Below are positions 50,929 to 59,515 of a stretch of DNA of 64,000 bases, piece by piece. Below the pieces are notes generated by a model, which worked only from the letters and a program-made list of their open reading frames with translations, searched no databases and was not told the DNA's origin. How positions within the stretch are numbered: the first letter of the stretch is position 1; each line of letters begins with the position of its first letter. Origin of the DNA: Oxalobacteraceae bacterium (lineage in GTDB: Bacteria > Pseudomonadota > Gammaproteobacteria > Burkholderiales > Burkholderiaceae_D); assembly GCA_021299035.1 (NCBI GenBank), contig JAJTGD010000004.1, forward strand, positions 1-64,000. The letters run 5' to 3'. Made by a program: the position numbers and the translations under genes.

Positions 50929-51042
50929 ATGATGATCAGGTCATCGGCGGCCACCGGATCTGTCGACTGCCTCCACTCTTCGAGAGAGCTTCGTCATGTC
51001 CTTCTTCCTGTCGCTGTCAAAATTGATCGATGCCGTCAATGA
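50929..51042 (+). CDS. Possible 37-codon leader peptide of the TRAP operon
   Basis: A short frame starts MMIRSSAATGSVDCL behind AAGGAG at a 9-base spacing, a better ribosome site than that of the following permease gene. It overlaps the first 47 bases of the TRAP small-permease gene in another frame. Coupled leader translation could set permease expression. No family resemblance is seen, and a chance frame remains possible. Confidence 0.3.
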   Translation: MMIRSSAATGSVDCLHSSRELRHVLLPVAVKIDRCRQ

Positions 51043-51628
51043 GCGCATTGGCCTGAGTATCAGTTGGGCATTATTGGCCGCAGTACTGATTTGTGCCGGT
51101 AATGCGCTGGTGCGCTACTCACTCAATATCAGCTCGAATGCCTGGCTTGAGATTCAGTGGTACCTGTTTGGCGCAATTTTCCTGCTGGCATCTTCCTACA
51201 CGCTCAAGCGTAATGAGCATGTTCGGATTGATGTCGTCGTGGGCCGATTTCCGAAACGTACTCAGGTGTGGATTGATGTATTCGGATTTCTTCTGTTCTT
51301 GCTACCAGCCACGCTGCTGATTCTATATTTCGCCGTGCCCTTCGCCATGGAATCGATACGTAACCAAGAGATGTCGAGCAATGCCGGTGGGCTGATCGTA
51401 TGGCCGGCGAAGTTATTGATACCTGTTGGATTTCTTCTACTGACACTGCAGGGAATATCCGAGTTAATCAAGCGGATCGGTTTCTTGATGGGTCAAGTCG
51501 ATGCAAGCGCCTTCGAAAAACAGCAAACCACGCCACAAGAAGAGATCGAAGCAATCGCCGCTGCTAACCAACTCAACCTAGCCGAGGTGACGACCGCCGC
51601 TAACCAATCCATCAAGAAGGAGGCCTGA
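50996..51628 (+). CDS. TRAP transporter small permease, DctQ/TakQ type
   Basis: A 210-residue inner-membrane protein with four hydrophobic helices (about 17-40, 54-70, 94-118 and 137-158). NAWLEIQWYLFGAIFLLASS and LKRNEHVRIDVVVGRFP are the DctQ hallmarks. The C-terminal 45 residues are a polar tail. It lies 2 bp before the large permease gene and forms the membrane complex with it. Confidence 0.9.
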   Translation: MSFFLSLSKLIDAVNERIGLSISWALLAAVLICAGNALVRYSLNISSNAWLEIQWYLFGAIFLLASSYTLKRNEHVRIDVVVGRFPKRTQVWIDVFGFLLFLLPATLLILYFAVPFAMESIRNQEMSSNAGGLIVWPAKLLIPVGFLLLTLQGISELIKRIGFLMGQVDASAFEKQQTTPQEEIEAIAAANQLNLAEVTTAANQSIKKEA

Positions 51629-51630
51629 TC

Positions 51631-53307
51631 ATGACTGAATTTCTCATTGCAAACATGGCGCCAGTCATGTTCGCCACGCTCGTGGTCTTTCTGCTATCGG
51701 GTTTTCCAGTTGCATTTTCTTTGGCGGCTAACGGTCTTCTGTTCGGACTGATCGGCATTGAGCTTGGACTACTCAAGCCGGAATTGCTACAGGCACTGCC
51801 AAACCGCTTGTTTGGGATTATGGCCAATGACACCCTACTCGCGATCCCCTTCTTTACCTTCATGGGGCTGGTTCTCGAGCGTTCCGGTATGGCTGAGGAT
51901 TTGCTCGATACCATCGGCCAACTGTTTGGCCCGCTGCGCGGTGGTATTGCATATGCCGTGATTTTCGTAGGTGCGCTGCTTGCCGCGACGACCGGTGTTG
52001 TAGCGGCATCGGTCATCTCGATGGGTCTGATCTCGCTACCGGTCATGCTGCGCTACGGCTATGACCAAAAAATTGCGGCTGGCGTGATCGCAGCTTCCGG
52101 CACGCTGGCGCAGATCATTCCGCCATCGCTCGTACTAATTGTTATGGCAGACCAACTCGGGCGCTCGGTCGGCGATATGTACCAGGCGGCATTCATACCC
52201 GGCCTGCTACTAACGGCTTTTTATGCTGGCTATATTTTTATCATTTCTTTTCTCCGTCCGAACGCCCTACCTGCCCTCCCTCCCGAGGCCCGTAATCTGC
52301 GTCAACCCGATGGCTCCAATGGGCTGCAGTCCTTGATGGCGATACTGGTGTTTGGTTTTGCTAGCGCTTGGCTTTTCAAGACGGTGTATCTCGCCTCGGC
52401 AAAACCAGACCTCACTGACGACGTGAGCTTGGTCTACAGCGGCGTAGTTGGGGTAGTACTCACCTATAGCGTGGCGCTGGCTAACCGTAAACTGAAGCTT
52501 GGCCTGTTATCGAAAATGGCTGAGCAAGTAGTGTTGGTGCTCGTTCCACCGCTGGCGCTGATTTTTCTTGTGCTAGGCACAATCTTTGTTGGTATCGCGA
52601 CGCCAACCGAAGGCGGCGGCATGGGTGCACTTGGTGCCATGCTGTTAGCACTCGCTAATCGCCGTCTATCAAAAGATCTGCTTAAGCAAGCGATGAACTC
52701 GACGACACGCTTATCGTGCTTTGTACTGTTCATCTTGATCGGCTCCAGTGTTTTCTCTCTCGTATTCCGCGGCATCAATGGTGATCTATGGGTCGAGCAC
52801 CTACTGAGTTCACTCCCGGGTGGGCAAGTAGGCTTTCTGATCGTAGTGAACCTGCTGTTCTTTGGCTTGGCGTTCTTCCTCGACTTTTTCGAGCTAGCTT
52901 TCATTCTGGTGCCGCTGGTTGGCCCGGTCGCAGAAAAGATGGGTATTGATCTGATCTGGTTCGGCGTCTTGCTATCGGTAAATATGCAGACCTCCTTCAT
53001 GCATCCCCCGTTTGGGTTTGCATTGTTTTACCTGCGCTCGGTAGCACCGAAGAAGGTCAAGACCAGCGATATCTACTGGGGTGCTGTACCGTTCGTTGGT
53101 ATTCAGGTGATTATGGTGGCGCTGATTATTGCCTTCCCAAGCATGATCTCGGTCGCCAATAAAACCGATATGAAAGAACAGATCGAACTGAACATCGACA
53201 TGGGTACCGACAGTGCTGCAGAGATACCGAACGTTGATTTCTCCGCTGAGACCAGCTCGGGCGGCGGTCTAAAGTTGGATTTTTCAGTAGAGCCAATGAA
53301 GAGGTAA
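51631..53307 (+). CDS. TRAP transporter large permease, DctM/TakM type
   Basis: A 558-residue permease with about 12 hydrophobic segments. DTLLAIPFFTFMGLVLERSG and ASGTLAQIIPPSLVLIVMAD are conserved DctM motifs, as is FVGIATPTEGGGMGALGAML in the second half. It is about 130 residues longer than classic DctM. The extra length comes from a central insertion (about 215-290) and an acidic C-terminal tail of about 55 residues. This form is common with TakP/mannitol-chloroaromatic type binding proteins. It uses a sodium gradient. Confidence 0.92.
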   Translation: MTEFLIANMAPVMFATLVVFLLSGFPVAFSLAANGLLFGLIGIELGLLKPELLQALPNRLFGIMANDTLLAIPFFTFMGLVLERSGMAEDLLDTIGQLFGPLRGGIAYAVIFVGALLAATTGVVAASVISMGLISLPVMLRYGYDQKIAAGVIAASGTLAQIIPPSLVLIVMADQLGRSVGDMYQAAFIPGLLLTAFYAGYIFIISFLRPNALPALPPEARNLRQPDGSNGLQSLMAILVFGFASAWLFKTVYLASAKPDLTDDVSLVYSGVVGVVLTYSVALANRKLKLGLLSKMAEQVVLVLVPPLALIFLVLGTIFVGIATPTEGGGMGALGAMLLALANRRLSKDLLKQAMNSTTRLSCFVLFILIGSSVFSLVFRGINGDLWVEHLLSSLPGGQVGFLIVVNLLFFGLAFFLDFFELAFILVPLVGPVAEKMGIDLIWFGVLLSVNMQTSFMHPPFGFALFYLRSVAPKKVKTSDIYWGAVPFVGIQVIMVALIIAFPSMISVANKTDMKEQIELNIDMGTDSAAEIPNVDFSAETSSGGGLKLDFSVEPMKR

Positions 53308-53328
53308 GCGATCAGCCCTATTTCCCCG

Positions 53329-53360
53329 CGCAGCCGCCCTTTTCTATTAGGGTGGCTGCG
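53329..53360. terminator. First hairpin between convergent TRAP genes
   Basis: CGCAGCCGCCCT and AGGGTGGCTGCG pair over 12 positions with one G-T wobble and an 8-nt loop, 22 bp after the large-permease stop. Confidence 0.6.
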
Positions 53361-53368
53361 AAAAAGAA

Positions 53369-53418
53369 AACCCGCCAAAAAGAAAGCCCGCGTTAGCGGG
53401 CTTTCTTTTTGGCGGGTT
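53369..53418. terminator. Perfect 23-bp-stem terminator between convergent TRAP genes
   Basis: Positions 53369-53391 and 53396-53418 are exact reverse complements around a GTTA loop. The stem contains GC blocks at both ends and an A/T block in the middle. An A-rich run precedes it on plus, giving a T-rich tail for the minus-strand binding-protein gene that ends at 53425. Confidence 0.85.
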
Positions 53419-53424
53419 ACTGAA

Positions 53425-54510
53425 TCAGGACTTGCGACGCCCGATCAGGTAGGCCTGTACTGGCGACTCAGCGACCGAGTACCAGTTGTTTTGGTCCTGA
53501 TGGAAGCGGCGCCATGGCTCTAATACCTTTTTGAATTTTGCGTTCTTCGATGCTTCTTCTTCGATCACCTCCTGTGCTGCTTCATAGCAAGCGTCGAGAA
53601 TCGCTTTTGAGAACGTACGCAATTTGACGCCATTCTTCATCAGGCGTGCCAGCGCAGTTGGATTACGCGCGTCATACATCGCCTGCATCGCAACGTGCGC
53701 CTCATAGGTGGCCACCTCAAGTGCTGCCTGATATTCCTTCGGCAGTTTGTCCCATTCTTTTTTGTTGACATAGAACGACAACTGCGCGCTGGGCTCCCAC
53801 CAACCTGGGGTGTAGTAAAACGGTGCGACCTTATTGAAACCTAGCTTCTCGTCGTCATACGGACCAATCCACTCAGCGGCATCGATCGTGCCTTTTTCTA
53901 ATGCAGGATAGATGTCACCACCCGCGATTTGCTGCGGTACCACGCCCAGTTTTTGCATCACACGGCCAGCGAAACCACCTACCCGCATCTTTAAACCGTG
54001 CAAATCCTGGGGTGTCTTTACCTCACGACGGAACCAGCCGCCCATCTGACAGCCAGTATTGCCCCCCATGAAGTTGACGACGCCATACTCTGCAAAAAAA
54101 TCACGCATCAGTTGGCGGCCACCGCCTTGGTCTATCCAAGCGGTCTGCTGACGTGCGGTAAGACCAAACGGAACGGCGGTATCGAAAGCGAATGTCGCAT
54201 CTTTACCGAAGTAGTAGTAAGACGCCGAGTGGCCCATCTCGACAGTGCCGGCTTGCACGGCATCCATCACCTGCAGCGCAGGAACCAGCTCTCCACCTGG
54301 AAATACGCGAATATTGAATTTGCCATCAGTAAGCGCTGACACGCGCTTAGCCATGATCTCGGCCGCACCGAAAATGGTGTCGAGTGACTTGGGAAAGCTT
54401 GATGCCAGCCGCCAGTTGATCGTGGTATTGGCATGCACAACGGCTGGCGCGCTGGCGATACCGGCGGCCACGCCGGCAGCAGCGCCGGAAAGGAATGAAC
54501 GACGTTTCAT
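53425..54510 (-). CDS. TRAP transporter substrate-binding protein, TakP-like
   Basis: A 361-residue periplasmic protein starting MKRRSFLSGAAAG, a twin-Arg type signal peptide cleaved near VVHANT. An ATG 45 bases upstream would bury the signal, so 54510 is preferred. WRLASSFPKSLDTIFGAAE, MRVGGFAGRVMQKLGVVPQQ (substrate Arg), AAEWIGPYDDEKLGFNK and PGWWEPSAQLSFYVNKKEW closely follow the alpha-keto-acid-binding TakP group. It would bind pyruvate-like or branched 2-oxoacids with sodium. It faces the permease genes tail to tail and so has its own promoter. Confidence 0.88.
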   Translation of the reverse strand: MKRRSFLSGAAAGVAAGIASAPAVVHANTTINWRLASSFPKSLDTIFGAAEIMAKRVSALTDGKFNIRVFPGGELVPALQVMDAVQAGTVEMGHSASYYYFGKDATFAFDTAVPFGLTARQQTAWIDQGGGRQLMRDFFAEYGVVNFMGGNTGCQMGGWFRREVKTPQDLHGLKMRVGGFAGRVMQKLGVVPQQIAGGDIYPALEKGTIDAAEWIGPYDDEKLGFNKVAPFYYTPGWWEPSAQLSFYVNKKEWDKLPKEYQAALEVATYEAHVAMQAMYDARNPTALARLMKNGVKLRTFSKAILDACYEAAQEVIEEEASKNAKFKKVLEPWRRFHQDQNNWYSVAESPVQAYLIGRRKS

Positions 54511-54963
54511 GAAAGGTCCCCTAATTGCCTGGTCTTTAGTCTGAAACCAGCGCACCGACCGGCGCAGCGCACTGGCGAGGTTTGTTAAAACCTTGGCAAT
54601 TCTAGGAGGGGGCTTCCAAGACGAGCAATAGCTATTTCATAACAAAATTCCCGATGTTGTTTAAACGCACTAGTTGCAACATTTCTCCCCATGCAAGCAA
54701 AGTTTCTCTCGACTATCGAAAAAAACGTATCTGCGGGAAACACGTTGTAAACGCACAGCAAATGTCCCGACAATCCGGAACGGACTCAAAGGGAAGTTAG
54801 GCATCTCCTTGCGCTTCAGTTCTGCGGGTTGAAGATGCCTCAATGACTGATCTTGAGGGCCGTCAGTTTGCTCTAACCCAATAAAGGTCGGTTGTCGCTT
54901 CGAAGAACCGATAGAAGAGCGCATTGCCCCGGGAGCGGGGATGCGCTCATCAGTTGAAGGCTT
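54511..54963. other. Non-coding gap between the TRAP binding-protein gene and pmbA
   Basis: This 453-bp gap should hold the promoter of the TakP-like gene and the end of pmbA. Apart from the pmbA hairpin at 54917-54948 nothing was recognised. Reading frames within it lack family resemblance. Confidence 0.5.
54917..54948 (-). terminator. Hairpin after pmbA
   Basis: GAGCGCAT pairs with ATGCGCTC and CCCC with GGGG across a small bulge, 15 bp after the pmbA stop. On minus it is followed by TTCTAT, giving a weak terminator-like tail. Confidence 0.55.
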
Positions 54964-56328
54964 TTAGGCGCCAGCGATCGTCATACTGCCAATCAGAATC
55001 GAACCCGTCGATTTAGTTCCGCGCACCAAAACGTCGCTGCCGATCGCCGCTATATCTTTGAACATGTCACGCAAATTTCCCGCGATCGTGATCTCCTCGA
55101 CCGGGTACAGAATCACACCATTCTCGACCCAATAGCCGGATGCACCGCGGGAGTAATCACCAGTAACGTAGTTAATACCATGGCCAAGTAACTCGGTGAC
55201 GAGCAAACCGGTACCCATTTTCTTCAGCATCGCGACGAAATCGTCGCCGGCGCGCGTGCGCGAGGAAAGTAGCTGCAGATTATGTGAGCCACCCGCGTTA
55301 CCGGTAGTTTTCATACCCAGCTTGCGCGCAGAGTAAGTTGACAAGAAATAGCCTTGCACAATACCGCCGCTCACTACATCACGCGCCTGTACACGCACAC
55401 CTTCCTCATCAAACGGCGCAGAGCCGGTCGCACTTCGTATCGAGGGGTCCTCGACGATACGAATATCGTCGCCAAATACCTGCGTACCGATAGATTCGGT
55501 CAGAAAAGTAGATTTACGGTACAAGGCACCACCAGACACTGCCTGTACGAAAGCGCCGAGCAAACCAGCTGCCAGTGGCGCCTCGAACAGTACCGGGCAT
55601 TTTCGGGTATCCAGTTTGCGCGCATTCAGTCGTGCCAGCGCGCGCTCCGCTGCGTAGCGGCCAATCGCTTCTGGCTCGGCTAGTCGCTGCGGATTGCGAT
55701 CAGAGCTATACCAATCGTCACGCTGCATGTGCTGACCCTTGCCCGCAATCGGCGAGACCGAGACAGAGTGCCGCGTATACGGATACCCGCCCATAAAGCC
55801 GCGCGAATTCGCCAGTACAAAATGCGACTGCTGCGCGTGTACAGCGGCACCTTCGCTGTTGGTGATGCGTTTATCTACGGCGAATGCAGCGGCTTCACAG
55901 CGCAGCGCGATTTGCACTGCTTGATCCGCATTAATCGGCCATGGGTGAAACAGATGGAGATCTTTTGGTGAACGCTCCAACATCTCTTCATCCGGCAAGC
56001 CGGCACAATCATCTTCTGCAGTAAAGCGCGCGATGTCATAGGCGGCATCGACGGTTTCTTTGAGGGACTTCAGGGAAAAATCCGAGGTGCTGGCATTCCC
56101 ACGCCGGATCGCACGCCCCTCACCTAGGAAAATAGTGACGCCGATACCTTTATCCTTATTCTGCTCAATGGTATCTACTTGCCCCTTGCGCACGCTGACG
56201 GACAGTCCTTGACCCTCGCTCAGCTCGACCACGGCATCCGATGCGCCCTTCTCTTTTGCCAAGCGCAGCATATCGGCGGCGATGTCTTTCAGCTGGTCTT
56301 GCGTGTGGGTGAAGATGTCAGCGCTCAT
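54964..56328 (-). CDS. pmbA: PmbA/TldE metalloprotease homologue
   Basis: A 454-residue protein of normal PmbA length. SVRKGQVDTIEQNKDKGIGV near residue 50, YDIARFTAEDDCAGLPDEE, SVSPIAGKG and SNAGG-type NAGGSHNLQL are family features. VTELLGHGINYVTGDYSRGA near the C-terminus corresponds to the core where TldD, not PmbA, holds the zinc site. PmbA works with TldD to trim small peptides (microcins, CcdA). No tldD is in this window. Confidence 0.93.
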   Translation of the reverse strand: MSADIFTHTQDQLKDIAADMLRLAKEKGASDAVVELSEGQGLSVSVRKGQVDTIEQNKDKGIGVTIFLGEGRAIRRGNASTSDFSLKSLKETVDAAYDIARFTAEDDCAGLPDEEMLERSPKDLHLFHPWPINADQAVQIALRCEAAAFAVDKRITNSEGAAVHAQQSHFVLANSRGFMGGYPYTRHSVSVSPIAGKGQHMQRDDWYSSDRNPQRLAEPEAIGRYAAERALARLNARKLDTRKCPVLFEAPLAAGLLGAFVQAVSGGALYRKSTFLTESIGTQVFGDDIRIVEDPSIRSATGSAPFDEEGVRVQARDVVSGGIVQGYFLSTYSARKLGMKTTGNAGGSHNLQLLSSRTRAGDDFVAMLKKMGTGLLVTELLGHGINYVTGDYSRGASGYWVENGVILYPVEEITIAGNLRDMFKDIAAIGSDVLVRGTKSTGSILIGSMTIAGA

Positions 56329-56399
56329 GCGGGGTTCTCTCAGGGCAGGATCAAAGCGGTTATCATAGCAGCCGTTCCGTTTTTCAATCGGCCGTCCAA

Positions 56400-56993
56400 A
56401 TGCCCAATGCCAACCGCGGCGCGGTCGGGTTCCAGTCCAGCGAATTCGAGCAAAAGTACGATCGCCCCTCCAAGTCCCAACTCAAGCGCGAAATGACTGC
56501 GCTGCAAAAGCTCGGCGAAGTTCTAGTCGATGCACCCCGTGATCGCGTGAAAAAAGTACCCATGCCGGATGACGTGCTGGAATCGATCCTGGCGTGTCAA
56601 CAGATCAGCAGCCATGAGGGCCGTCGCCGCCAGTTGCAATTCGTCGGCAAGAAGATGCGTACGCTGACCGAGGAAGAAGTCACGATCATCCAGAAAATAG
56701 TCGATGGTTGGCGTGGCGCTTCCAAAGCCGAGGCAGCAGCACTGCATGCAATCGAGCGGCAGCGCGAGCGCTTGCTCGCTGATGACAACGCACTGACAGA
56801 CTTACGCGCGCAGCACCCCATGCTGGATGTTCAGCAATTGCGTACGCTGATTCGTAATGCACGTAAGGAGCAAGCTGAGAACAAACCGCCTAAAGCTTAC
56901 CGTGAGATTTTCCAGATATTGAAGTCATTACAAGCGCCAACGGACAACCAAGACGCCGAAGACAATAATGAAGAAGACGAGAACGCATCCTGA
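56400..56993 (+). CDS. yjgA: YjgA/DarP ribosome-associated protein (DUF615)
   Basis: A 197-residue protein rich in Lys, Arg and Glu. KSQLKREMTALQKLGEVLVD, ARRHEGRRRQLQFVGKKM-like HEGRRRQLQFVGKKMR, and QLRTLIRNARKEQAENKPPK match DUF615. The family binds late 50S precursors in E. coli. It is divergent from pmbA, a common arrangement in proteobacteria, and overlaps the mog gene by 26 bp. Confidence 0.93.
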   Translation: MPNANRGAVGFQSSEFEQKYDRPSKSQLKREMTALQKLGEVLVDAPRDRVKKVPMPDDVLESILACQQISSHEGRRRQLQFVGKKMRTLTEEEVTIIQKIVDGWRGASKAEAAALHAIERQRERLLADDNALTDLRAQHPMLDVQQLRTLIRNARKEQAENKPPKAYREIFQILKSLQAPTDNQDAEDNNEEDENAS

Positions 56994-57582
56994 CGAGTTA
57001 ATCATTGGCTTGGTGTCGATTTCCGACCGCGCATCCGCCGGTGTCTATGAAGATCAAGGTGTGCCAGCGCTGCGTGATTGGTTTGGCCAGGCACTGACCA
57101 GCCCTTGGCAAATGGAGACTCGCCTGATCCCTGATGATCAGGCCACCATCGAAAAAACACTGATAGCACTGGTGGATGAGCTCGGCTGCGACTTGGTGCT
57201 GACCACCGGCGGCACGGGTCCGGCACGTCGCGATGTCACCCCCGAGGCGACGTTGGCAGTGGCTACCAAGCCAATGCCGGGTTTCGGCGAGCAGATGCGT
57301 CAGATTAGTCTGCGTTTTGTACCTACAGCGATTTTGTCGCGTCAGGTGGCGGTGATCCGCGAATGCGATGATCACGCCGCGTTGATCATGAATCTCCCCG
57401 GACAACCGAAATCAATTCGAGAGACGCTTGAAGGCGTCAAAGACGCAGACGGTAATAGCATCGTGCCCGGTATTTTCGCTGCGGTACCCTATTGCATTGA
57501 TCTGATCGGCGGCCCCTACATCGAGACCAATGACGCTGTCTGTAAAGCGTTCCGGCCAAAGTCGGCAATACGCGTGAAATAA
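56968..57582 (+). CDS. mog: Molybdopterin adenylyltransferase
   Basis: A 204-residue MogA/MoaB-fold protein. IIGLVSISDRASAGVYEDQG opens it. DLVLTTGGTGPARRDVTPEA is the MPT-binding motif, and NLPGQPKSIRETL is conserved in MogA. It adenylates molybdopterin before molybdenum insertion. Translation is likely coupled to yjgA through the overlap. The downstream esterase follows by 9 bp. Confidence 0.93.
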   Translation: MKKTRTHPDELIIGLVSISDRASAGVYEDQGVPALRDWFGQALTSPWQMETRLIPDDQATIEKTLIALVDELGCDLVLTTGGTGPARRDVTPEATLAVATKPMPGFGEQMRQISLRFVPTAILSRQVAVIRECDDHAALIMNLPGQPKSIRETLEGVKDADGNSIVPGIFAAVPYCIDLIGGPYIETNDAVCKAFRPKSAIRVK

Positions 57583-57591
57583 GGTCACACC

Positions 57592-58272
57592 ATGAGCGAC
57601 TTACCCTTGCTGGAAACCATCGAGATTGAATCTGCACCCTCACCCTCTGCCACCGTGATATGGATGCACGGCCTGGGTGCAGATGGTCATGACTTTGCCC
57701 CGATAGTTCGCGAGTTGGATTTGTCGGGTTGCCATGGCATCCGCTTCGTATTTCCACATGCGGAGGCGATGCCGGTCACCATCAACAATGGTTATGTGAT
57801 GCGGGCCTGGTACGACATCCTTGGCATGGATCTGGTGCGACGTGAAGACGCTGAGGGTTTACGTGCATCACAAGGCCGTATCGAGGATTTGATCGCGAAT
57901 GAGATTGCGCGCGGCATCCCCGCTGAGCGCATTGTATTGGCCGGTTTCTCGCAGGGCTGCGCGATGACGCTGCAAACCGGGCTGCGCTACCCGCAACGAC
58001 TGGCAGGGTTGATGTGTCTATCCGGCTATCTGCCAATTGCAGACAGCTTGGCATCTGAGCGACACGCCGCAAACCAGGACATACCCATCTTTATGGCACA
58101 CGGACGTGGTGACAGTGTGGTGCCCATCCACCGCGCCGAGGCATCACGCGATCTGCTGACCGAACTTGGCTACACGATCGAGTGGCATGAATACATGATG
58201 CAACATTCAGTATGCGCCGAAGAAATCGACGACATCAGCCAGTGGCTACAGCGCGTATTGAAAGCAGACTGA
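57592..58272 (+). CDS. Carboxylesterase (EstB/YpfH-type alpha/beta hydrolase)
   Basis: A 226-residue serine hydrolase. The nucleophile elbow is LAGFSQGCAM, the acid HGRGDSVVPIHRA and the His EYMMQHSVCAEE. VIWMHGLGADGHDFAPIV forms the oxyanion-loop region. Length and motifs match the phospholipase/carboxylesterase family, which hydrolyses short acyl esters. It is 9 bp after mog and 106 bp before the phosphatase gene. Confidence 0.9.
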   Translation: MSDLPLLETIEIESAPSPSATVIWMHGLGADGHDFAPIVRELDLSGCHGIRFVFPHAEAMPVTINNGYVMRAWYDILGMDLVRREDAEGLRASQGRIEDLIANEIARGIPAERIVLAGFSQGCAMTLQTGLRYPQRLAGLMCLSGYLPIADSLASERHAANQDIPIFMAHGRGDSVVPIHRAEASRDLLTELGYTIEWHEYMMQHSVCAEEIDDISQWLQRVLKAD

Positions 58273-58378
58273 AATAACGTCGCAGCATGAATCAAAACGT
58301 AATTCTTTCTCAGTCGCCGAGTATCTTGCGTCATGCAATTGACACCCAGCTACTCCTCGTCACGGTGGTCTCGTCGCC

Positions 58379-58936
58379 ATGAAGAATATCGATCCTGACA
58401 TCAGTACGCCCGCCTCGCTCAGCGACGCGAGCTTTAGCGTACTGTTCCTGTGTATGGGAAATATCTGTCGTAGCCCGACAGCGCATGGCGTGTTCCGACA
58501 AAAAGTGCAGCAAGCCGGATTAGCGCAAAAGGTCTTTGTCACGTCGGCCGGAACGCATAACTATCACCCGGGTGAGTCACCGGACCGGCGCAGTCAACGT
58601 GCCGCTGTTGAGCGTGGCTATGACATTTCTGACCTGCGCGCACGGCAACTCAATGAACAAGATTTTGAGCAGCATGATCTACTGCTCGCCATGGATTGGG
58701 ACAACCTTGCGCTAGCCGAGCAGCGCTGCCCACCCGCTCACCGGCGCAAGCTGCGGCGGCTGACCGAATTTTGCCGCCAGCATGAGGCCGCGGTCGTACC
58801 AGACCCGTACTACGGTGGGGAAACTGGTTTTCAGCAGGTACTCGATCTGATCGAGGATGCCTGCGATGGGTTGCTTGAGCATGTAAGCTCTCATTTTGCA
58901 TCACCAACTGCCGCCATCAAGGGAGGACGCAGATGA
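58379..58936 (+). CDS. Low-molecular-weight protein tyrosine phosphatase
   Basis: A 185-residue phosphatase with the CX5R loop VLFLCMGNICRSP (Cys25, Arg31) and the general-acid motif VPDPYYGGETGF. The N-terminus has about 18 extra residues before the fold. AARRSxRRA-type lengths are normal otherwise. Members control exopolysaccharide kinases or remain unassigned; no capsule genes are nearby. Its stop overlaps the start of the next gene (ATGA). Confidence 0.92.
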   Translation: MKNIDPDISTPASLSDASFSVLFLCMGNICRSPTAHGVFRQKVQQAGLAQKVFVTSAGTHNYHPGESPDRRSQRAAVERGYDISDLRARQLNEQDFEQHDLLLAMDWDNLALAEQRCPPAHRRKLRRLTEFCRQHEAAVVPDPYYGGETGFQQVLDLIEDACDGLLEHVSSHFASPTAAIKGGRR

Positions 58937-59421
58937 GCAAGATTGTCGCTATTGTCACGGGTATCGTCATCACCATGGTGCTGATCGCGGTCGCGCATTT
59001 CACTGGCCTGATCTCGCTCAATCTGGGCGGTAACGCCAACCCCAGCAAGTATAAAAACAAGGGTGTGCTGGAAGTCATTTGTGATGTCGAGATCAGTCGG
59101 CCCGGTGAGAAATTGACGCCACCCTTCGAGACAAGCCGTACACCGTTACCCGCGCTCTTTGATTTCGAAGAAAGCACCGGCGCGTATGCCGGTGAGTACA
59201 CCATCTCGATGAATCGCAAGGGCACCCTGAAAGCGCAAGGGGATCTGCTTGAACTCTACCGTCCCGCCATGTTCAAGCGGCATGGTGTCGTCATCATCGG
59301 GGAGCATGTCACACTGGATCGTCGCACCGGCGCATTCAAGCAGTGGCTGGATCTGGACGGCGGCAAGCGACTGGATCTGATCAACGGCACTTGCAAGCGC
59401 ACCGATAACGCGCCGTTCTGA
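58933..59421 (+). CDS. Unrecognised single-span membrane protein
   Basis: A 162-residue protein with one N-terminal helix (IVAIVTGIVITMVLIAVAHF) and a probably periplasmic domain of beta-rich character (EVICDVEISRPGEKLTPPFE, EYTISMNRKGTLKAQG, VIIGEHVTLDRRTGAF). Two Cys (about 49 and 156) could pair. It is translationally coupled to the tyrosine phosphatase gene. I do not recognise a family; a role linked to the phosphatase is suggested only by the overlap. Confidence 0.7.
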   Translation: MSKIVAIVTGIVITMVLIAVAHFTGLISLNLGGNANPSKYKNKGVLEVICDVEISRPGEKLTPPFETSRTPLPALFDFEESTGAYAGEYTISMNRKGTLKAQGDLLELYRPAMFKRHGVVIIGEHVTLDRRTGAFKQWLDLDGGKRLDLINGTCKRTDNAPF

Positions 59422-59515
59422 TCCCCCCTCGAACCAACAAGAATCTGCGGCGTAGCCGTAGGGATGATCGCCATGCGATCTGACGCGCGCGCACATCAAT
59501 GACAAACATACGACG

